A DNA stretch of 64,000 nt from an uncultured Lachnospiraceae bacterium (lineage in GTDB: Bacteria > Bacillota > Clostridia > Lachnospirales > Lachnospiraceae). The stretch lies in the NCBI GenBank assembly GCA_946546945.1, contig CAMNOU010000011.1, positions 30,818 through 94,817 of the forward strand. Direction: 5' to 3'. Below the pieces are notes generated by a model. It had not been told where the DNA came from, made no database searches, and was given only the letters and a program-made list of their open reading frames with translations. Each line of letters starts with the position of its first letter. Positions within the stretch are counted from its first letter, which is position 1. Below, piece after piece: positions 1 through 9,424 of this stretch. Position numbers and translations under genes: made by a program.

Positions 1-1314
1 GTTCGCGAAAGCGGTTTTCCCTTTGGCGCAGGAAGAAAAAGCTCCGTAACCGGTGCTTGTTGTATTGTTTTCAAAATCCCCGAACAGCTGCTGCGGGATC
101 GCTCCGCGGCCGGCTTCGTATGCGTTCTGTTCCAGTCTGCGCTGGAAGGCAAGGCCGGAAAGCGGATCGTCCGGATTATCAAAGTCCGCCGGACTGACGG
201 AAACAATGATGGCGCTGTTGGCGTTTCTGCTGTCTCTGTCATGATAACTCATGCCGTTTACCGCGAGCATCCCCGCTTCGGAAGAAGCGTTGACTACATA
301 GCCTCCCGGGCACATGCAAAATGAATATACACTTCTGCCGCCGGATGACTGATGCGTCAGTTTATAGGAGGCGGGCGGAAGCTTTGGAAGTCCGGCAAAG
401 TCTGCATATTGGTTCCGGTTGATCATGGACTGCGGATGTTCTACGCGCATGCCGGCGGCAAAGGCTTTCGGCTGCATCGGTACGCCGCTGTGATACAGCA
501 TCGCAAAGGTATCCCGGGCACTGTGCCCGATGGCGAAAACGGCCGCGCTGACAGGAAACTGCCGGGTATGATTGATTTCAAGAGAGGAGATCCTGCCCTG
601 TTCTGTCTGAAACCCGGTCACCTTAGAGGAAAAAAAGACCTGCCCGCCGGCACGGATGATTTCGTTTCGCATATTTTTGACAACGGTGCGCAAAAGATCG
701 GTCCCGATATGAGGCTTGTTTACATACAGGATTTCTTCGGGGGCGCCGAACTTCACAAAGGTCTCCAGGACAAAACGGTTCCTTCCGTATTTATCTTTTA
801 CCAGCGTATTCAGCTTCCCGTCTGAAAAAGTACCGGCTCCGCCCTCCCCGAACTGCACATTGGATTCCGGCAGAAGCTCTGCGCCCTCCCAGAATCGTTC
901 CACATCAGCGGTGCGTTCATCGACGGATTTTCCGCGTTCAAAGACGACGGGGCAATACCCGCGGACAGCCAGCAGATATGCGCAGAACAGTCCGGCCGGG
1001 CCGGTGCCGATCACTGCCACCGGATCTTTGAGTGGCTCTTTTCCGCAGCATACCGGATGATACACGACGGGAGAAATCTCTGTCACATGTCTGTTTTTCT
1101 GATAGCGCATCCCGGACGGGATGGTCAGGTTCGCACTGTAAATATAGGTCAGTTCCTGCTTTTTTCGTGCATCGATCGACTGTTTGATGATCTCGAAATG
1201 CAGGATATTTTCTTTCTTAACGCCGGCCATGCGGCAGGCCTTTTCAAGAACCTGTTCGCTGCTGTGGCCCGGAGGCAGGGATATCTGTGATATCCGGATC
1301 GTTTTTTTCTTCAT
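1..1314 (-). CDS. FAD-dependent dehydrogenase (COG2509-like), 3' end cut by the window edge
   Basis: The reading frame is open from an ATG at 1314 to base 1 (438 codons, no stop), so the C-terminus lies outside the window. A dinucleotide-binding motif VIGTGPAGLF is at residues about 101-110, after a roughly 95-residue N-terminal domain. That layout and the later stretch 'FGEGGAGTFSDGKLNT' fit the uncharacterised FAD-dependent dehydrogenase family (BaiN/GidA-like fold) common in Firmicutes. The ribosome site is weak (GGAAGAG upstream). A second flavoprotein gene lies 46 bases upstream in the same direction, so the two are probably co-transcribed. The substrate is unknown. Confidence 0.85.
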   Translation of the reverse strand, partial: MKKKTIRISQISLPPGHSSEQVLEKACRMAGVKKENILHFEIIKQSIDARKKQELTYIYSANLTIPSGMRYQKNRHVTEISPVVYHPVCCGKEPLKDPVAVIGTGPAGLFCAYLLAVRGYCPVVFERGKSVDERTADVERFWEGAELLPESNVQFGEGGAGTFSDGKLNTLVKDKYGRNRFVLETFVKFGAPEEILYVNKPHIGTDLLRTVVKNMRNEIIRAGGQVFFSSKVTGFQTEQGRISSLEINHTRQFPVSAAVFAIGHSARDTFAMLYHSGVPMQPKAFAAGMRVEHPQSMINRNQYADFAGLPKLPPASYKLTHQSSGGRSVYSFCMCPGGYVVNASSEAGMLAVNGMSYHDRDSRNANSAIIVSVSPADFDNPDDPLSGLAFQRRLEQNAYEAGRGAIPQQLFGDFENNTTSTGYGAFSSCAKGKTAFAN

Positions 1315-1360
1315 AGGCTGCTCTCTTCCGTATCCGGTACGCCAAAGGCGTAACAGATGT

Positions 1361-2626
1361 TTACTGCTGTAAAGCTTTTTGGGCGGCATTCTTCCCGGCT
1401 ATAAAACCGCTTGTCCACGCCCACTGCAGATTATAACCTCCGCAGATGCCGTCTACGTCGATCAGTTCGCCGGCAAGGAAAAGGCCGGGAACAATCCTGG
1501 ACTCCATCTGACCGGTGATCTCACTGACAGGGACACCCCCGCAGGTGACCTGTGCAGACTCATACCGCTTGGTAGACTGGATCATGACTGTCGTCTGTTT
1601 GACCTGGCGGATGATCTGGCCGGTCTGTTTTTGAAAAGCTTTCTCAGATAATTGTGAAACGCAGAGTTCTGATAGTTTCAGTTTGCGGCAGATCATGCCG
1701 GCCAGCTTGTTGTTGAGGATGCCGGCCAGGATCTGATACCAGTTTTTCTGCATCCCATGGGATCCGGCTTCCCCGGTAAGGAAATCCCGCAAAGCAGTCT
1801 CGTTCGTTCCGGGCAGAAAGTCCACATAGACCTGAACCTTTTTCTTCGCGGCAAGAGCCAGGGAGGCGAAGCGGCTGATCTGAAAAACAGGTATGCCGGA
1901 GATTCCGCTGTCGGTAAACTGTACCTCCCCTGTATCCGATGCGACTTCCTCCCGGTCGGCCAGAAGGGTGACGCGCGCGTCACAGCGGACTCCGGCGACC
2001 GATTTCAGCCAACGTTCATTGGAAAGGAGCGGAACGAGGGCCGGCAGCGGATTTTTGATGGAATGGCCGAGGCCGTGCGCGAGCAGATATCCGCTCCCGT
2101 CACTACCGGTCTTCGGAGCAGCCTGTCCTCCCGTTGCGAGAATCAGCGCGCGTGCATGAAACTGTTCTGTTTTTGTGTGCACCGCAAAGCCATCCGGTTC
2201 CGGAGTGATTCCGGAGATCTGTATCTCAGTCAAAATCTTTATGTTCAACTGCTCAGCCTGCCACAAAAGCGCGTCCCGTATCGTCGATGCCTGCGAAGTC
2301 CGCGGATAAAAGTAACCGTTTCTTTCTTTGCTCCAAACACCAAGACGGCGGAAAAAAGCAATACTGTCCTGCCAGGAAAACTGCGCAAGCGCATCATGAA
2401 CAAAGGCAGGGTCATCGCACCTGTAACAGCCGCTGCCCTGCTTCTGATTTGTAAAATTACACTTTCCGTTCCCGGTCGAGAGGAGCTTTTTTGCCGGAGC
2501 GGTATGGTGATCAAGAATCATCACATGCCGGCCGCTTTCCGCCGCAGTGATGGCAGCCATCAGTCCGGATGCGCCTCCGCCGATCACGATCACATCAGAG
2601 GCTGTAATATTTCCTTTTTTATTCAC
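1361..2626 (-). CDS. HI0933/YhiN-family flavoprotein
   Basis: 421 residues, the usual length for this family of NAD(P)/FAD-dependent oxidoreductases (COG2081, sometimes called aminoacetone-oxidase family). The FAD-binding motif VIGGGASGLMAA is at residues 14-25. The C-terminal signature GELIDVDGICGGYNLQWA is close to the family consensus that closes the flavin site. The reaction in cells is not established for most members. It is transcribed toward the partial flavoprotein at 1-1314 with a 46-base gap. Confidence 0.9.
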   Translation of the reverse strand: MNKKGNITASDVIVIGGGASGLMAAITAAESGRHVMILDHHTAPAKKLLSTGNGKCNFTNQKQGSGCYRCDDPAFVHDALAQFSWQDSIAFFRRLGVWSKERNGYFYPRTSQASTIRDALLWQAEQLNIKILTEIQISGITPEPDGFAVHTKTEQFHARALILATGGQAAPKTGSDGSGYLLAHGLGHSIKNPLPALVPLLSNERWLKSVAGVRCDARVTLLADREEVASDTGEVQFTDSGISGIPVFQISRFASLALAAKKKVQVYVDFLPGTNETALRDFLTGEAGSHGMQKNWYQILAGILNNKLAGMICRKLKLSELCVSQLSEKAFQKQTGQIIRQVKQTTVMIQSTKRYESAQVTCGGVPVSEITGQMESRIVPGLFLAGELIDVDGICGGYNLQWAWTSGFIAGKNAAQKALQQ

Positions 2627-2727
2627 AATATCTCATCTGCTTTCTAACAAATTCATTCCATTATAACATAGGAGCATTGATTTTGAAAGCTGTTTAGCCG
2701 ATTTTGCGAAGGAGGCAGCAGGACACC

Positions 2728-3102
2728 TCAGCTCGAATAATTTTCAAGAAAGCCGTACAGGTCCTGCAAAGAATCGAACGCAAGACCGCTCCGGGCCTTT
2801 TGACGAAGAGCTTCCGGCAAATCGGAAAGATCCAGATCTGTCTCGAAGAAGATTTCGGAGGAATCCCCTTTGTAAACGGCCAGGCAGTCGTGATTATCTT
2901 TCAGATAATACTTGTCCGGAGAAAGGACGGCCATGCTTTGCCGGGCCTCCTCGGAGGCCGCAATGCCCTTCGGCGCGTGCAGAACCGGGTCCTGGTTTTT
3001 CAGATGTGTTCCCCCTGCGTAAAAACCCACATAAAAAGCAACTGCAGAAAGGACGGCACAGAGACAAAAAGAAATGCGAATAAACCGAATCTGTTTCATC
3101 AT
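2728..3102 (-). CDS. Small membrane-anchored protein with BofC-like C-terminal region
   Basis: 124 residues. It starts with a hydrophobic segment (residues about 8-28) that would anchor it in the membrane or act as an uncleaved signal. The rest is outside, with a tail that reads 'YYLKDNHDCLAVYKGD' and later 'LPEALRQ' and 'LYGFLENYSS'. This pattern, ending in a Leu-rich E-x-Y-S-S tail, resembles the C-terminal domain of the sporulation protein BofC. The likeness is by eye only. It lies just downstream of the SpoVB-like flippase gene (69-base gap), which fits a sporulation or envelope role. Confidence 0.6.
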   Translation of the reverse strand: MMKQIRFIRISFCLCAVLSAVAFYVGFYAGGTHLKNQDPVLHAPKGIAASEEARQSMAVLSPDKYYLKDNHDCLAVYKGDSSEIFFETDLDLSDLPEALRQKARSGLAFDSLQDLYGFLENYSS

Positions 3103-3171
3103 AAAATCTCCTTTTTCCGGTAGTATTCACATTTCTGATTGTTCTTATACAGCTTTTAAGTTTCCGTGGTT

Positions 3172-4845
3172 TTATTCGGTGACTGCAGGAAGGATATGCA
3201 GTTTTTTTGCATATCGTATGATCAAATCTCCCTTTGGGAAACTCTTGAGCTCCGACTCCGTCAGCCCTTTGATCTGAAGAAGGATCACGGCGTAGGAAAT
3301 AATGCCTGCCAGGATCGCGATCACCGTGCAGATGGAATTGATGCCGGTCACCTTGTAAAGCACAAAATAAATCAGGTATACGACAGCGCCCATAATGACT
3401 GCTGAAATCGCGGGTTTTAAAAAGGTCTTGCTGATATCCGGTGTGAATCCGGAATACTTTCGCACGGAAAGTGCGTTCAGGATACACATGACCAGAGAAA
3501 ACACAATATTTCCGACCGTCATCGCATAAATGTTCAGATGAAAAACAAACAGAGAGATCGGGAGGGAAACAACATTAACGGCAAGCGCTATGATGGCGTT
3601 TCTGATCGGGATCCGCATCCGGTCGATGCCCTGCAGCACTGCATTGGACAGGGTGGATATGGAATAAAAAATAATGCTGATGCCGCCTGCACGGATCAGG
3701 CTCGCTGCCAGATCGGAAGCGCCCGGGAATAACAGCTGCATGATCGGACCTGCCAGAACGATCATGCCGACCGTACACGGCATGGCGATCACGAGGATAA
3801 AGCGCATGGAAAGGCTGATCCTGTGTCTGACCTGATCGTGATTTTTCAGGGCAAATGCGGCAGCAAGTGCCGGAACACTGCTGGTCGCAAGCGCGGTCGA
3901 AATCGAAATCGGCACCTTGGTCAGGACACTGTAGTATCCTGAATAAATGCCCCACCATTTGGATACGGAATCACTGTCATATCCCTGCAGGATCGCAAGG
4001 TTTTTGAACATGCCCTGATCTACGATCGAAACCAGGTTGTAAAGGGTCGTGCTGACAAGGATCGGAACAATGGTCAGAATCAGGATCTTCATGATCGAAC
4101 CGTAGGATTCCGGCACGGTCCTTCTCTGTCTCTGTTCGCGGACGACCATTTTTTTGAATTTTTTGTGATAAAGAATAAACACAAAAACACAGAAGGCAAG
4201 TCCCATGATGGCACCGACACTGGTACCGAGCGTACCTCCGGCTGCCCCGTAGGCTTCCGCATAGTGCTGGTTTCCCCCCATCGTCTCAGCGATGCGTTTG
4301 CCGTATCCGAAAAGGATATACGCGGCTGCAACACTGACAACGGCATTGACGATCTGCTCGAGGATCTGTGAGATCGCGCTGGGAATCATCGTCCCGAGTC
4401 CCTGGAAAAAGCCTCTGAAAACGCCCAGAACAGCAACAATGACCAATGTCGGAGCAAGGACGCGGAGCGGATAATAGCTCAGAGGTGTCTGGAACAGGTT
4501 CGCCAGAGCCTGCGCCTTGAAAAATACGACCAGACAGCCCGCTGTTCCGGTGACGAGCGCGATGATCATTGCGCCCTGAAATACTCTCCACGCATTCTGC
4601 CTTTTGCGGCTCGCCATGTTGGCGGAAACCATCTTGGATACAGCCATCGGAAGACTGTAGGATGAGATCATCAGCAGTGTGCTGTATATCTCAAAAGCGC
4701 AGCTGTAATAATCATTTCCGTGTTCTCCGATAATATTGGTCATCGGGATGCGGTAGACCAGGCCGATGATTCTGCTGATGATCGATGCAATCGCCAGGAC
4801 AGATCCCTGCACAAGAAATGTTGTGTCTTTTTGTCTGTTACTCAT
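3172..4845 (-). CDS. SpoVB/MurJ-like polysaccharide flippase (MOP superfamily)
   Basis: 557 residues with about 14 hydrophobic segments throughout. The N-terminal 'TTFLVQGSVLAIASIISRIIG' region, plus 'LYRIPMTNIIGEHGNDYYSC' type motifs, are typical of the putative polysaccharide biosynthesis / stage V sporulation protein B family, which moves lipid-linked sugars across the membrane. It sits next to a DUF3048 lipoprotein gene (9-base gap), so they probably share a transcript. The substrate could be a lipid II-like precursor or an exopolysaccharide unit; sequence alone does not decide. Confidence 0.88.
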   Translation of the reverse strand: MSNRQKDTTFLVQGSVLAIASIISRIIGLVYRIPMTNIIGEHGNDYYSCAFEIYSTLLMISSYSLPMAVSKMVSANMASRKRQNAWRVFQGAMIIALVTGTAGCLVVFFKAQALANLFQTPLSYYPLRVLAPTLVIVAVLGVFRGFFQGLGTMIPSAISQILEQIVNAVVSVAAAYILFGYGKRIAETMGGNQHYAEAYGAAGGTLGTSVGAIMGLAFCVFVFILYHKKFKKMVVREQRQRRTVPESYGSIMKILILTIVPILVSTTLYNLVSIVDQGMFKNLAILQGYDSDSVSKWWGIYSGYYSVLTKVPISISTALATSSVPALAAAFALKNHDQVRHRISLSMRFILVIAMPCTVGMIVLAGPIMQLLFPGASDLAASLIRAGGISIIFYSISTLSNAVLQGIDRMRIPIRNAIIALAVNVVSLPISLFVFHLNIYAMTVGNIVFSLVMCILNALSVRKYSGFTPDISKTFLKPAISAVIMGAVVYLIYFVLYKVTGINSICTVIAILAGIISYAVILLQIKGLTESELKSFPKGDLIIRYAKKLHILPAVTE

Positions 4846-4854
4846 GGATAACCT

Positions 4855-6015
4855 CTACTCTGCTGTTTGAAACTCTTCTTCGCTCGCATAAAAAGCGATC
4901 TGATCTTCCAGTGTATTCTGCGTGATGCATACCCAGGTCTTTCCCTGATTCATGACGATCTCCTGTCCGCCTGCATCATAATACTTTGTCGGCGCTTTCT
5001 GGGAAGCCTTTGACCAGGTCACGGGAATTGCTTTCCCGTTTGTGATGTAATACCCTTTTCCCCCGGACATCGTATCAACGGCCAGATATCCGGTCTCATT
5101 ATCAGCGACATACCAGTCGCAGATCTGGATCAGGATATTCTTTACTCTGACCGTCTCTTCGGTCATGGCGTCGAACTGTCTTTCCCCGTTCTGGTAACGG
5201 GCATAAAGACCGGTCTGCGGATCATAGACGAACCACGGACGGTTGACTTTATAGCCGGGCCGCACAACAGCGGCATCCTCGCCGTTCTCAAGATTGATTT
5301 CGGCGGAATCATCCTGGTTGAATGTATAATGCGGCTCATAATCCGCGGCATGCTGTGACTCATATCCTTTGATGGAAATCCCCTCGCGGATCCCGTCTCC
5401 GGTCGTATAGGCATTGTGCGGAGCCTTCCGGGAAGAATCACGGAAATACATGGTGTTTTCCAGACTTCCGTCCAGTCCGCTCAGATTGTTGACATAGGAA
5501 TTGCCAAGCATCTCCTTTGCCAGATATGCCTGCCCGTAATGGCCGTAAATCGCGTCAAATTCGAGTGCCCAGTCGATGTAATACAGACGGCAGCTGCGGA
5601 TCGACATGATTTTTTCAATATCTCCGTAATCCTGGAAAATAGGCATCAGTCTCGTCTCGGATCCCTCCACGGGAGCTTCATAAATAACATCTGCTTCGCC
5701 TATTCCGTACTGAGGAGTGGCTATTTTTGTATTGCCCATCATGACCGCAAAAGGCCGCTGCGCAGCGACGTCCTCGCTGATCCATTCCCCGGTCAGGTCA
5801 CTGCGGGCCTCTCCCGCATGCAGGTCAGGCTGTTCTTCTTCGGCGGAGGCTTCCGCAGGATCATCCTGCCCGGTCAGATCCTCCACTTCCACAACGCTGA
5901 TCTCCTGCGCCGGCTGTTCCGGCTGCTGTGCCGGGATTTCGTTCTGTTTGCCGCATCCTGTGAATAAAGCAGCACACATAGCTCCTGTCAATAATAAAAC
6001 CGCTGTTTTTTTCAT
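4855..6015 (-). CDS. DUF3048 (YerB-like) lipoprotein
   Basis: About 386 residues from the ATG at 6015, with a lipoprotein signal peptide: MKK, a hydrophobic core, then lipobox LFTGC with the lipidated Cys near residue 21. An acidic, Pro/Glu-rich linker (residues about 25-70) precedes two globular DUF3048 halves; 'RPFAVMMGN' and 'SIRSCRLYYIDWA' are family landmarks. Members are exported and of unknown biochemical role. An in-frame ATG at 6027 is an alternative start; neither has a strong ribosome site. The gene follows ybeY by 22 bases on the same strand. Confidence 0.85.
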   Translation of the reverse strand: MKKTAVLLLTGAMCAALFTGCGKQNEIPAQQPEQPAQEISVVEVEDLTGQDDPAEASAEEEQPDLHAGEARSDLTGEWISEDVAAQRPFAVMMGNTKIATPQYGIGEADVIYEAPVEGSETRLMPIFQDYGDIEKIMSIRSCRLYYIDWALEFDAIYGHYGQAYLAKEMLGNSYVNNLSGLDGSLENTMYFRDSSRKAPHNAYTTGDGIREGISIKGYESQHAADYEPHYTFNQDDSAEINLENGEDAAVVRPGYKVNRPWFVYDPQTGLYARYQNGERQFDAMTEETVRVKNILIQICDWYVADNETGYLAVDTMSGGKGYYITNGKAIPVTWSKASQKAPTKYYDAGGQEIVMNQGKTWVCITQNTLEDQIAFYASEEEFQTAE

Positions 6016-6037
6016 AAATAATTCCATTCACTTTCTT

Positions 6038-6535
6038 TTATCTTTGGATATGAAGGATATCAAGGATTCTGTTCTGATGCTCTTCCATGACCGAGGCCTC
6101 TTCGGGAACCATATGATCATATCCCATGAGGTGGAGCATACTGTGCGTGATCAGAAAGGCATATTCGCGCTTCTCGGAATGCCCGTATTCCTGTGCCTGT
6201 TCACTGACTTTTTCCAAAGAAAGGACAATGTCTCCGAGAAGGATCTCTCCGGTATCCGGATTTCTGTCACAGAAAGGATCTTCGGAAAGGTCTGAAAAAT
6301 CCGCCGGAGCGGGATATTCCAGCATCGGAAAAGACAGCACATCGGTCGGACTGTCGATTCCCCTTGTTTCTTTGTTGATCTCATGAATACGCGTATTATC
6401 CACCAGAGTCAGCGAAACCTCTGCCTCAAAGGGAAAGTGCTCCTCTTCGAGCGCTGTGCGGATCACTTTTTTCGCCAGTTCCCGGTAATGAAACGGGAAC
6501 GCAGGCTTGCATTCACAGACTAGATTGAGTGTCAT
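6038..6535 (-). CDS. ybeY: Endoribonuclease YbeY (rRNA maturation)
   Basis: 165 residues. The metal-binding site THSMLHLMGYDH carries the three conserved histidines of YbeY, and 'SPTDVLSFPM' is the other signature. The enzyme is a zinc-dependent RNase needed for 16S rRNA 3' end processing and ribosome quality control. It follows phoH by 3 bases, the standard Firmicutes order. Confidence 0.96.
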   Translation of the reverse strand: MTLNLVCECKPAFPFHYRELAKKVIRTALEEEHFPFEAEVSLTLVDNTRIHEINKETRGIDSPTDVLSFPMLEYPAPADFSDLSEDPFCDRNPDTGEILLGDIVLSLEKVSEQAQEYGHSEKREYAFLITHSMLHLMGYDHMVPEEASVMEEHQNRILDILHIQR

Positions 6536-6538
6536 GAT

Positions 6539-7549
6539 CTATCTGTCTCCCTTCTTTGAAGATCGTTTTTTCCGTTCCGGCGCCGCTTTTTTCGCCTGGC
6601 GGCTCTCGTATTCATCATAAGCCCGTACAATCTTCTGGACAAGAGGATGTCTTACAACATCCTGACTGGTCAGTTCGCAAAAAGCGATGTCATCCACTTT
6701 CTTTAAGACCTGCATGGCCACATCCAGTCCCGATCTGACGCCAAAGGCGAGATCCTTCTGGGAGGCATCTCCTGTGACGACGACCTTGGAACCGAAACCG
6801 ATTCTGGTCAAAAACATTTTCATCTGTGCGGGCGTCGTGTTCTGCGCTTCGTCCAGAATGATAAAAGCGTTGTCCAGCGTACGGCCGCGCATATAGGCGA
6901 GCGGCGCGACCTCGATCAGTCCCTTCTCCTGGTTGCGGATAAAACTCTCTGCCCCCATGATCTGATACAGCGCATCGTAGAGGGGACGCAGATAAGGATC
7001 GATCTTGCTTTGCAGATCGCCGGGAAGAAAACCGAGCTTCTCTCCGGCCTCGATCGCCGGGCGGGTAAGGATGATACGGCCGACCTCCTCATTTTTAAAA
7101 GCAGTGATCGCCATCGCCATGGCCAGATAGGTCTTTCCCGTTCCTGCAGGCCCGACACCGAACACAATCATTTTATCGCGGATCTGATCGACATAATCCT
7201 TCTGGCCGAGGGTCTTTGGTTTTACCGCTTTGCCGTCGATCGTATGACAGATGATCTCACTGTCAGCTACCAGCAGCGCATGTTTGCTGATCGTGCAGGT
7301 GTCCAGAGCATAATTGACATTCTGCTCGGTAATATCACTGCCCTTTGCCGACAGGGCAATCAGCTGACTGATAACGGCGCAGGCGCTGTCCACGGCAGCC
7401 TGGCTCCCCATGATCTTCAGCCCGCCGTCACGGACGACCATCGTGACGCTCAGTGTTTTTTCAATTTTCTTCAGCCATGCATCAAATTTTCCGAACACAT
7501 TGGACATGTGATCAATCGGAATATCTATCATTTGCTGTATTAATTCCAT
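6539..7549 (-). CDS. phoH: PhoH-family ATPase
   Basis: 336 residues from the ATG at 7549, preceded by AAAGGACC. An earlier ATG at 7576 overlaps the yqfD stop (TGATG) but has no ribosome site and adds a tail unusual for the family. Walker A is GPAGTGKT, and the Walker B region is 'AFIILDEAQN', as in PhoH/YlaK P-loop ATPases. The N-terminus carries the KH-like region and the C-terminal basic tail (KKAAPERKKRSSKK) may contact RNA. PhoH is genetically linked with YbeY and is thought to act in RNA metabolism. Confidence 0.94.
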   Translation of the reverse strand: MELIQQMIDIPIDHMSNVFGKFDAWLKKIEKTLSVTMVVRDGGLKIMGSQAAVDSACAVISQLIALSAKGSDITEQNVNYALDTCTISKHALLVADSEIICHTIDGKAVKPKTLGQKDYVDQIRDKMIVFGVGPAGTGKTYLAMAMAITAFKNEEVGRIILTRPAIEAGEKLGFLPGDLQSKIDPYLRPLYDALYQIMGAESFIRNQEKGLIEVAPLAYMRGRTLDNAFIILDEAQNTTPAQMKMFLTRIGFGSKVVVTGDASQKDLAFGVRSGLDVAMQVLKKVDDIAFCELTSQDVVRHPLVQKIVRAYDEYESRQAKKAAPERKKRSSKKGDR

Positions 7550-7575
7550 CCGGTCCTTTCCCTTTCTCTGTCTCA

Positions 7576-8778
7576 TCAGCGGGGGGTGATCAGATATTGC
7601 TGCTGCCTGATCAGTACATCGAGTTTTCCCGTTACATGTACCATTTTCCCACTATCGTCTATCATAACACTTTTGTGCAGGATTTGAATACCATTTTCTT
7701 GTAATTTTTTATCATATTTTTTGTAATTCTTCTCTGCCTGCTCCCGGATTTCTTCTTTTGTAAGCTCCTTCTTGAGGGGCGTGGTTCTGCGCCGTTCGAT
7801 CCGGATGATGCGTACGGGAAGATAAAAATCCTTTCCGATCACGGCCTGGGATATGTCAGCCATCTCGACAAAGTGATCGCACTTTGGAAGTTTCCCGACA
7901 GGAAAAAAACGGCCGCCCAGAAGAAAAACATATGCCGTATGCGTTTTTTCCGAAACGGCAAACCGTGTCCGGGAGCGGGGAAAGCGGTCTTTGTAGGAAA
8001 TGGTGCTGCGGATCGTTACATCCGCATCGCTTTTTACATACTTCCTTCCCGTAATCTCACCGGCATCATTTTTCCGCTCTACGATTCCGGAGACGAGGAT
8101 GTCGCCCTTTTTTACAGAATCCTGTGCTTTCACCAGAGGCGTTCCCTGACGGGTCGTAATCGACTGAACGACCCCGTCCGCACTGGCGGCCAGGTCGGCG
8201 CACGGCGCATCTGCCTGTTCTTTGTCCCGTGTGCTTTTGTCCCCTCTCAGACGTTCCCGGATTTCAACGGAAAGCCTGGTGCCCTCGATTTTTGCGGATA
8301 CCCAGGTGATCTCATCAAAATGTTCCCGAAGGGCTGTCTGCAGATCTTTACAGTGAATGTCTCTTTTCAGGGAAGCGTATCCCGCGCCCTTCTCCTCAAG
8401 GAAATCACGGATCACCTGATCAGAATAGCGGCTGTTGCCGGATATATCGACACGCCAGATAAAGGCAGACAGGACCAGAATCAGGCAGCAGGCCAATCCG
8501 AGCCCCGCCGGGAAAAACAGATGGTTTTTGTATCTGCGCAGAAGAAAAGGAAGACCGGACTTCCGGATAATCCGGAGGGTGCCCCCTGTTTTTTCCAGGG
8601 CAGGTCCGAGAGATTTCGCCCATTTGCGGCTGATGAAAAAAGAACAGCCATCCTCTGTAATCCGGACATCCCGGAGAACCAGATTCCTGTGTGCGCAGAG
8701 GTTAAGAAAACGTTCAACGGAATTCCCGGTGATCTGAACATACAGATATCCTTGCAAAAAGCAGATCAGACGAAGCAT
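7576..8778 (-). CDS. yqfD: Sporulation protein YqfD
   Basis: 400 residues from the ATG at 8778, which has GAGGGACTGC just upstream; a GTG at 8790 is the alternative. A single transmembrane segment lies at residues about 88-106. A large outer domain follows, rich in beta strands. This is the YqfD family, made in the mother cell during sporulation. It overlaps or abuts yqfC upstream and phoH downstream, the conserved yqfC-yqfD-phoH order. The upstream gene is the small partner. Confidence 0.93.
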   Translation of the reverse strand: MLRLICFLQGYLYVQITGNSVERFLNLCAHRNLVLRDVRITEDGCSFFISRKWAKSLGPALEKTGGTLRIIRKSGLPFLLRRYKNHLFFPAGLGLACCLILVLSAFIWRVDISGNSRYSDQVIRDFLEEKGAGYASLKRDIHCKDLQTALREHFDEITWVSAKIEGTRLSVEIRERLRGDKSTRDKEQADAPCADLAASADGVVQSITTRQGTPLVKAQDSVKKGDILVSGIVERKNDAGEITGRKYVKSDADVTIRSTISYKDRFPRSRTRFAVSEKTHTAYVFLLGGRFFPVGKLPKCDHFVEMADISQAVIGKDFYLPVRIIRIERRRTTPLKKELTKEEIREQAEKNYKKYDKKLQENGIQILHKSVMIDDSGKMVHVTGKLDVLIRQQQYLITPR

Positions 8779-8786
8779 GCAGTCCC

Positions 8787-9071
8787 TCACATAGTATATT
8801 GAATTTGGTTAATGGTGCCGGTAATCTTCATATCCGCATTGGTGTAATATTCCATTCGCAGATCTTTTCCGCAGATCAGGAGCTGTCCGTGCTTTAATGA
8901 CAGCCGGATCCGGTCTGTGTCAAAATTCAGGATGCCGCTGTAGTTCTCGATCAGCATTTCGCTTCTGCCGGTGATGGTCACAATGGGTTCACAAAGCATC
9001 AGATCTTTCGGCAGATCCAGATGTTCTGTCATGGTTTCCAGAAGGCTTCTTTTGGGTGTCATGTTCTTCAT
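8787..9071 (-). CDS. yqfC: Sporulation protein YqfC
   Basis: 94 residues from the ATG at 9071. A TTG at 9077 could extend it by two residues; neither has a good ribosome site. 'MLCEPIVTITGRSEMLIENY' and 'GKDLRMEYYTNADMKITG' match the YqfC/YabP-like family of small sporulation proteins. It lies directly before yqfD, its usual partner. Confidence 0.9.
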   Translation of the reverse strand: MKNMTPKRSLLETMTEHLDLPKDLMLCEPIVTITGRSEMLIENYSGILNFDTDRIRLSLKHGQLLICGKDLRMEYYTNADMKITGTINQIQYTM

Positions 9072-9087
9072 ACACAAAATATATGAA

Positions 9088-9116
9088 GGCAGGCCGTCGA
9101 TTATTCGGAGCCTGCC
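9088..9116 (-). terminator. Hairpin between the small unknown gene and yqfC
   Basis: GGCAGGC and GCCTGCC form a 7-base-pair stem around the stop codon of the gene at 9101-9397, followed in transcript direction by TTCATATATTTTG. It may be a weak terminator or attenuator in front of yqfC. The U-tract is interrupted. Confidence 0.4.
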
Positions 9117-9397
9117 TCCAATGCGATAAAAAACATCTCATAAAAATCATCTTCACCGAGGAGCATGGGTGAATTCTCCCCTCCTCCGTTGGTGCTTCGC
9201 TTCATTGCTGCCACAAATTCTTCTCCGGCAAGGATCAGATCCATCTCATAAATCTCATAACCGAGCTGGCGGCACTTTGCGCAGAACGCCCCGTAGGGAT
9301 CCTCCGCTTTCCGGGTCTCAAGAAGCTCCATTTTCAGAAGGTCATCCTGCAGAGCCCTCTGCTGCAGCTCGTAAAGCATTTCCAGTGTATGATCCAT
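9101..9397 (-). CDS. Small acidic protein, Nif11-like layout, unknown function
   Basis: 98 residues with a good ribosome site (AAGGAG, 10 bases before the ATG). The first two thirds (LLETRKAEDPYGAF, then LGYEIYEMDLI) recall the helical leader fold of Nif11-type precursor peptides. The end carries a striking conserved-looking stretch 'STNGGGENSPML' followed by 'GEDDFYEMFF'. No modification enzyme or exporter lies nearby, so a precursor-peptide role is not supported by context. It lies between rlmH and yqfC on the same strand. I do not know its function. Confidence 0.75.
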   Translation of the reverse strand: MDHTLEMLYELQQRALQDDLLKMELLETRKAEDPYGAFCAKCRQLGYEIYEMDLILAGEEFVAAMKRSTNGGGENSPMLLGEDDFYEMFFIALEAGSE

Positions 9398-9424
9398 GGA
9401 ATATCAGCTCCTTTTCCCAACAGT

